Positions 61,884 through 64,000 of a DNA stretch of 64,000 bases are shown here, in pieces. The DNA is taken from NCBI GenBank assembly GCA_010405405.1, contig MU004236.1, positions 2,300,070 through 2,364,069 on the forward strand, in the 5' to 3' direction. A program made the translations under genes and the position numbers. This DNA is from Microthyrium microscopicum (taxonomy: Eukaryota > Ascomycota > Dothideomycetes > Microthyriales > Microthyriaceae). Positions within the stretch are counted from its first letter, which is position 1, and every line of letters begins with the position of its first letter. The notes beneath the pieces are model-generated. The model made no database searches and was not told the DNA's origin. It saw only the letters and a program-made list of their open reading frames with translations.

Positions 61884-62083
61884 GCCCACAATATAGTCTG
61901 AAAGTGCTCACAGTTCAGTAAAGAGTTGAGGTTGTGGTTGAAAAGTCGAAGGAATTGGCTGGTGAGGTTGAAGAGTGTTGGCCAATCAGGTCGTGGGCAT
62001 TTCAACGACATGGCGACTCCTGAAGCCTCCGTAAGCACAGCATCAGAGCTGTTCCCCTCCATTTTGAGTTCCGACATTCTACA

Positions 62084-63028
62084 ATGGGCAGCCTAGAGGT
62101 TGTAGTGACACTAGCTCTGGCTTTGTTAGGCTATATACTGTCCGAACACTTCCTACCAAAGCATGATCCAAGAGAACCTCCACTGGTGAAGTCGGTGATC
62201 AAGGTGCCTTTCATAGGCCACCTCCTTGGTATGCTGAGGTATGGCCATCGATATTACGCAAAAGCAGGGTACGTAAGGTCTTTCGGTCAAGAGTGGCTGC
62301 TAAATTTTATCAGCGGTGAAGACCCACCGCCAATATTCACGATAGACATGTTGTTGACGAAGACAAATATTGTCACAACATTGAAGCTCATGCAGTCGGT
62401 TCAACGAAATAGCAAAACACTCTCATTTGATCCTTTATTGACCTCTACTGCCGAACGAGTGATTGGAGTTCGCGGAGAAGGACTGAAAATACTGAAAGAA
62501 AAGGCCATTGGAGGCCATGGCGTCAAGTTGGTCTCCTAAAGTTGTACTTTATGGCAAGGCTAATATGGACGGTGTAGCGCCTCGATGGTTCAAGCTATGC
62601 TTCCGACACTTCTAGGGGATGGACTTGACAAAATGAACAAGACCATGATTGCTTTTGTTAAGCTTTCCATTGATGACTTGGTAAACGAACACGAGCCATT
62701 CGACTTGTATGCTTGGATTCGCCATGCCGTAACAATCGCAAGTACAGATGCAGTCTACGGCTCTCAAAATCCGTACCGGGATCCTGAGATCGAGCAAGCA
62801 TTCTGGTTAGTCAACATGCGTATTCGAGGCATTATCTGTTAAAGTGATTGACTTTACTACAGGGATTGGGACACAAATATCGTAGCGCTTATGCCGAACA
62901 TCCTGCAATCCATCATTGCCAGAAAGCCTCTACTTGCTCGCGAGAAAATTGTCGAACGCATGAAAATATATTTCAAATCTGGTGTTCCTGCGGATGCCTC
63001 TGAAATGACTAAATCGAGATGGAAGTAA
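62084..63028 (+). pseudogene. Cytochrome P450, N-terminal half only
   Basis: Exons 62084-62268, 62314-62526, 62578-62805 and 62863-63028; 263 aa against about 500 for the family. An N-terminal membrane anchor (VVVTLALALLGYIL) is followed by LVKSVIKVPFIGHLLGMLRY, TSTAERVIGVRGEGLKILKE, SMVQAMLPTLLGDGLDKMNK and AVTIASTDAVYGSQNPYRDP. This fits fungal P450s of the CYP7/prostacyclin-synthase-like type. The I-helix, ExxR and the haem-cysteine motif are all missing; the frame stops (KSRWK, TAA) about 50 bp before the RIP block. It cannot be an active P450. The 45-nt first intron has no stop; the intron at 62527 has a weak GTTGGT donor. Truncation by the event that made the AT-rich block is the likely cause. 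Confidence 0.75.
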
Positions 63029-63079
63029 CGGAATACGGTCCGTGCAGCTCAGGGAATGCAGAATCGGTGAAGGGAATAT

Positions 63080-64000
63080 TAAAGAATCTAATTAACTAAC
63101 TACTATAATAACTATAGTATTTATACCCTATTAAAGACGTAAAACGTATCTTCTTAGAGCTTAGAATTTAGGCTATAATAGAGATAAAAGTAATATATAA
63201 AAAGGAGTAGAAAAAATAAAAAGATATAATAGCTAATAAAGGCTAAATTTTAGTATTTTTACTTCTTAATCCTAAATTAAGACTAGTATAGATCTAAGGT
63301 TTAAAATAAACCTTTTATTATACTCTCTAAGTTTCTAATCTATAAATCTTAAAATATACTTAGTATTAAGTATAAAAGAATATTAATTTTTAGGTTTTCT
63401 AAGACTAAGCTATTAAAATATTAAAACTAGTTAAAATAGAAAATAAAGAATACTATTAGATAGCCTTAGTATAGAAAATCTAGCTTATATAAAAATATAA
63501 AAGATTTAGTAATTTATAGTAGTAGTAAAAGTATTTATAACGTTTTAGAAAGAATCTTTCTAAGCTAGTACTAAGTACTTTATATTTACTAAATTTAGTA
63601 TCTTTCTAAACTTTTTATATTTTTATAGAGAAAGAGTTTTTATTAAACTATTTACTAGTATTTTATCTATAGAAACCTATTTAATAAAGATATAGCCTTT
63701 TATAACTTTTTAATAAAGCTAAAACTAATATATATTAATATACTTTAATTTAGAAGATAAAAGCTAAGCCTACTTTATTATAATACCTATTATTTAGGTA
63801 TTATTATTTAATATTAGTATTTTAATATTAGGATTAAACTTAAGCTATAAAAAGAGGTATATAAGGAGCTATTAGGCACAATTAGGTAAGTAGAATATAG
63901 CTAATATTATAGGATCTACGTATAGAGAAAAGAGATCTAGAGATAGAGCTATAGATATAAAGATATAGGGCCTAAGGGATCCTTAGATATACTAACCCTA
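63080..64000. repeat. RIP-degraded AT-rich block, right edge
   Basis: Same composition as the left edge: almost no CpA or TpG, dense TAG/TAA stops, many ATAATA-like runs. It starts abruptly about 50 bp after the truncated P450. No gene. The element type cannot be recognised. Confidence 0.8.

Noticed and set aside
61763-62077. 104-codon minus frame upstream of and overlapping Rrn7
   Set aside because: Different frame from the Rrn7 zinc ribbon and no homology; leader sequence.
63900-64000. Telomere-like TTAGGG/CCCTAA at the right end
   Set aside because: Only single AACCCTA and TAGGG words occur, with no tandem array.

Overview
This is a nuclear window from a filamentous ascomycete (Pezizomycotina). 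The evidence is the gene content (eEF2, ubiquitin-L40, dynactin p62, HET-domain protein, JEN transporter, two Zn2Cys6 regulators), the many introns of about 45-60 nt with GTNNGT donors and CTNAC branch sites, and two AT-rich blocks at the edges (1-4340 and about 63080-64000). In those blocks CpA and TpG dinucleotides are almost absent, the signature of repeat-induced point mutation (RIP). The class may be Leotiomycetes, but that is only an impression. All gene models are hand-built. In every multi-exon model the exon lengths sum to a multiple of three.

Layout. 1-4340: RIP-degraded repeat block with a 61-bp minisatellite and a second, 60-bp coding-like repeat. 4403-5026: 5'-truncated gene. 6.7-14.0 kb, minus strand: Hsp88 (Hsp110 class) and a Kin4-type kinase. 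14.0-17.7 kb: gene-poor, with a broken gene and a 244-bp MITE with a TA target duplication. 17.7-24.1 kb: JEN-type carboxylate transporter, NmrA-like protein, Zn2Cys6 regulator and a divergent glutathione S-transferase. 25.0-29.2 kb: eEF2 and an RRM-like conserved protein. 29.2-33.0 kb: no supported gene. 33.0-43 kb: HET-domain protein, dynactin p62, myotubularin phosphatase and the INO80 subunit Ies2. 43.2-44.1 kb: a second GST. 45.3-55.2 kb: small secreted protein, alpha/beta hydrolase, quercetinase-like bicupin dioxygenase, DAO-family FAD oxidase, Zn2Cys6 regulator and salicylate-hydroxylase-like FAD monooxygenase. 56.6-62 kb: coiled-coil protein, ubiquitin-L40 and Rrn7. 62.1-63.0 kb: a cytochrome P450 cut off before its haem-binding half by the right RIP block.

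How the genes fit together. Most of the window is conserved housekeeping (protein folding, translation, rDNA transcription, chromatin remodelling, dynein transport, phosphoinositide turnover). The accessory part that looks like a functional unit is 45.9-55.2 kb: a hydrolase, a ring-cleaving-type dioxygenase, two flavoenzymes and a regulator. It resembles a small catabolic cluster for flavonol or other aromatic substrates; this is inference. A second, smaller unit is the divergent Zn2Cys6/GST pair at 21.5-24.1 kb.

Structural curiosities include three GC-AG introns, a start codon split by an intron, a coding exon consisting only of ATG, and several introns of 3n length without stops that a naive ORF call would translate through.
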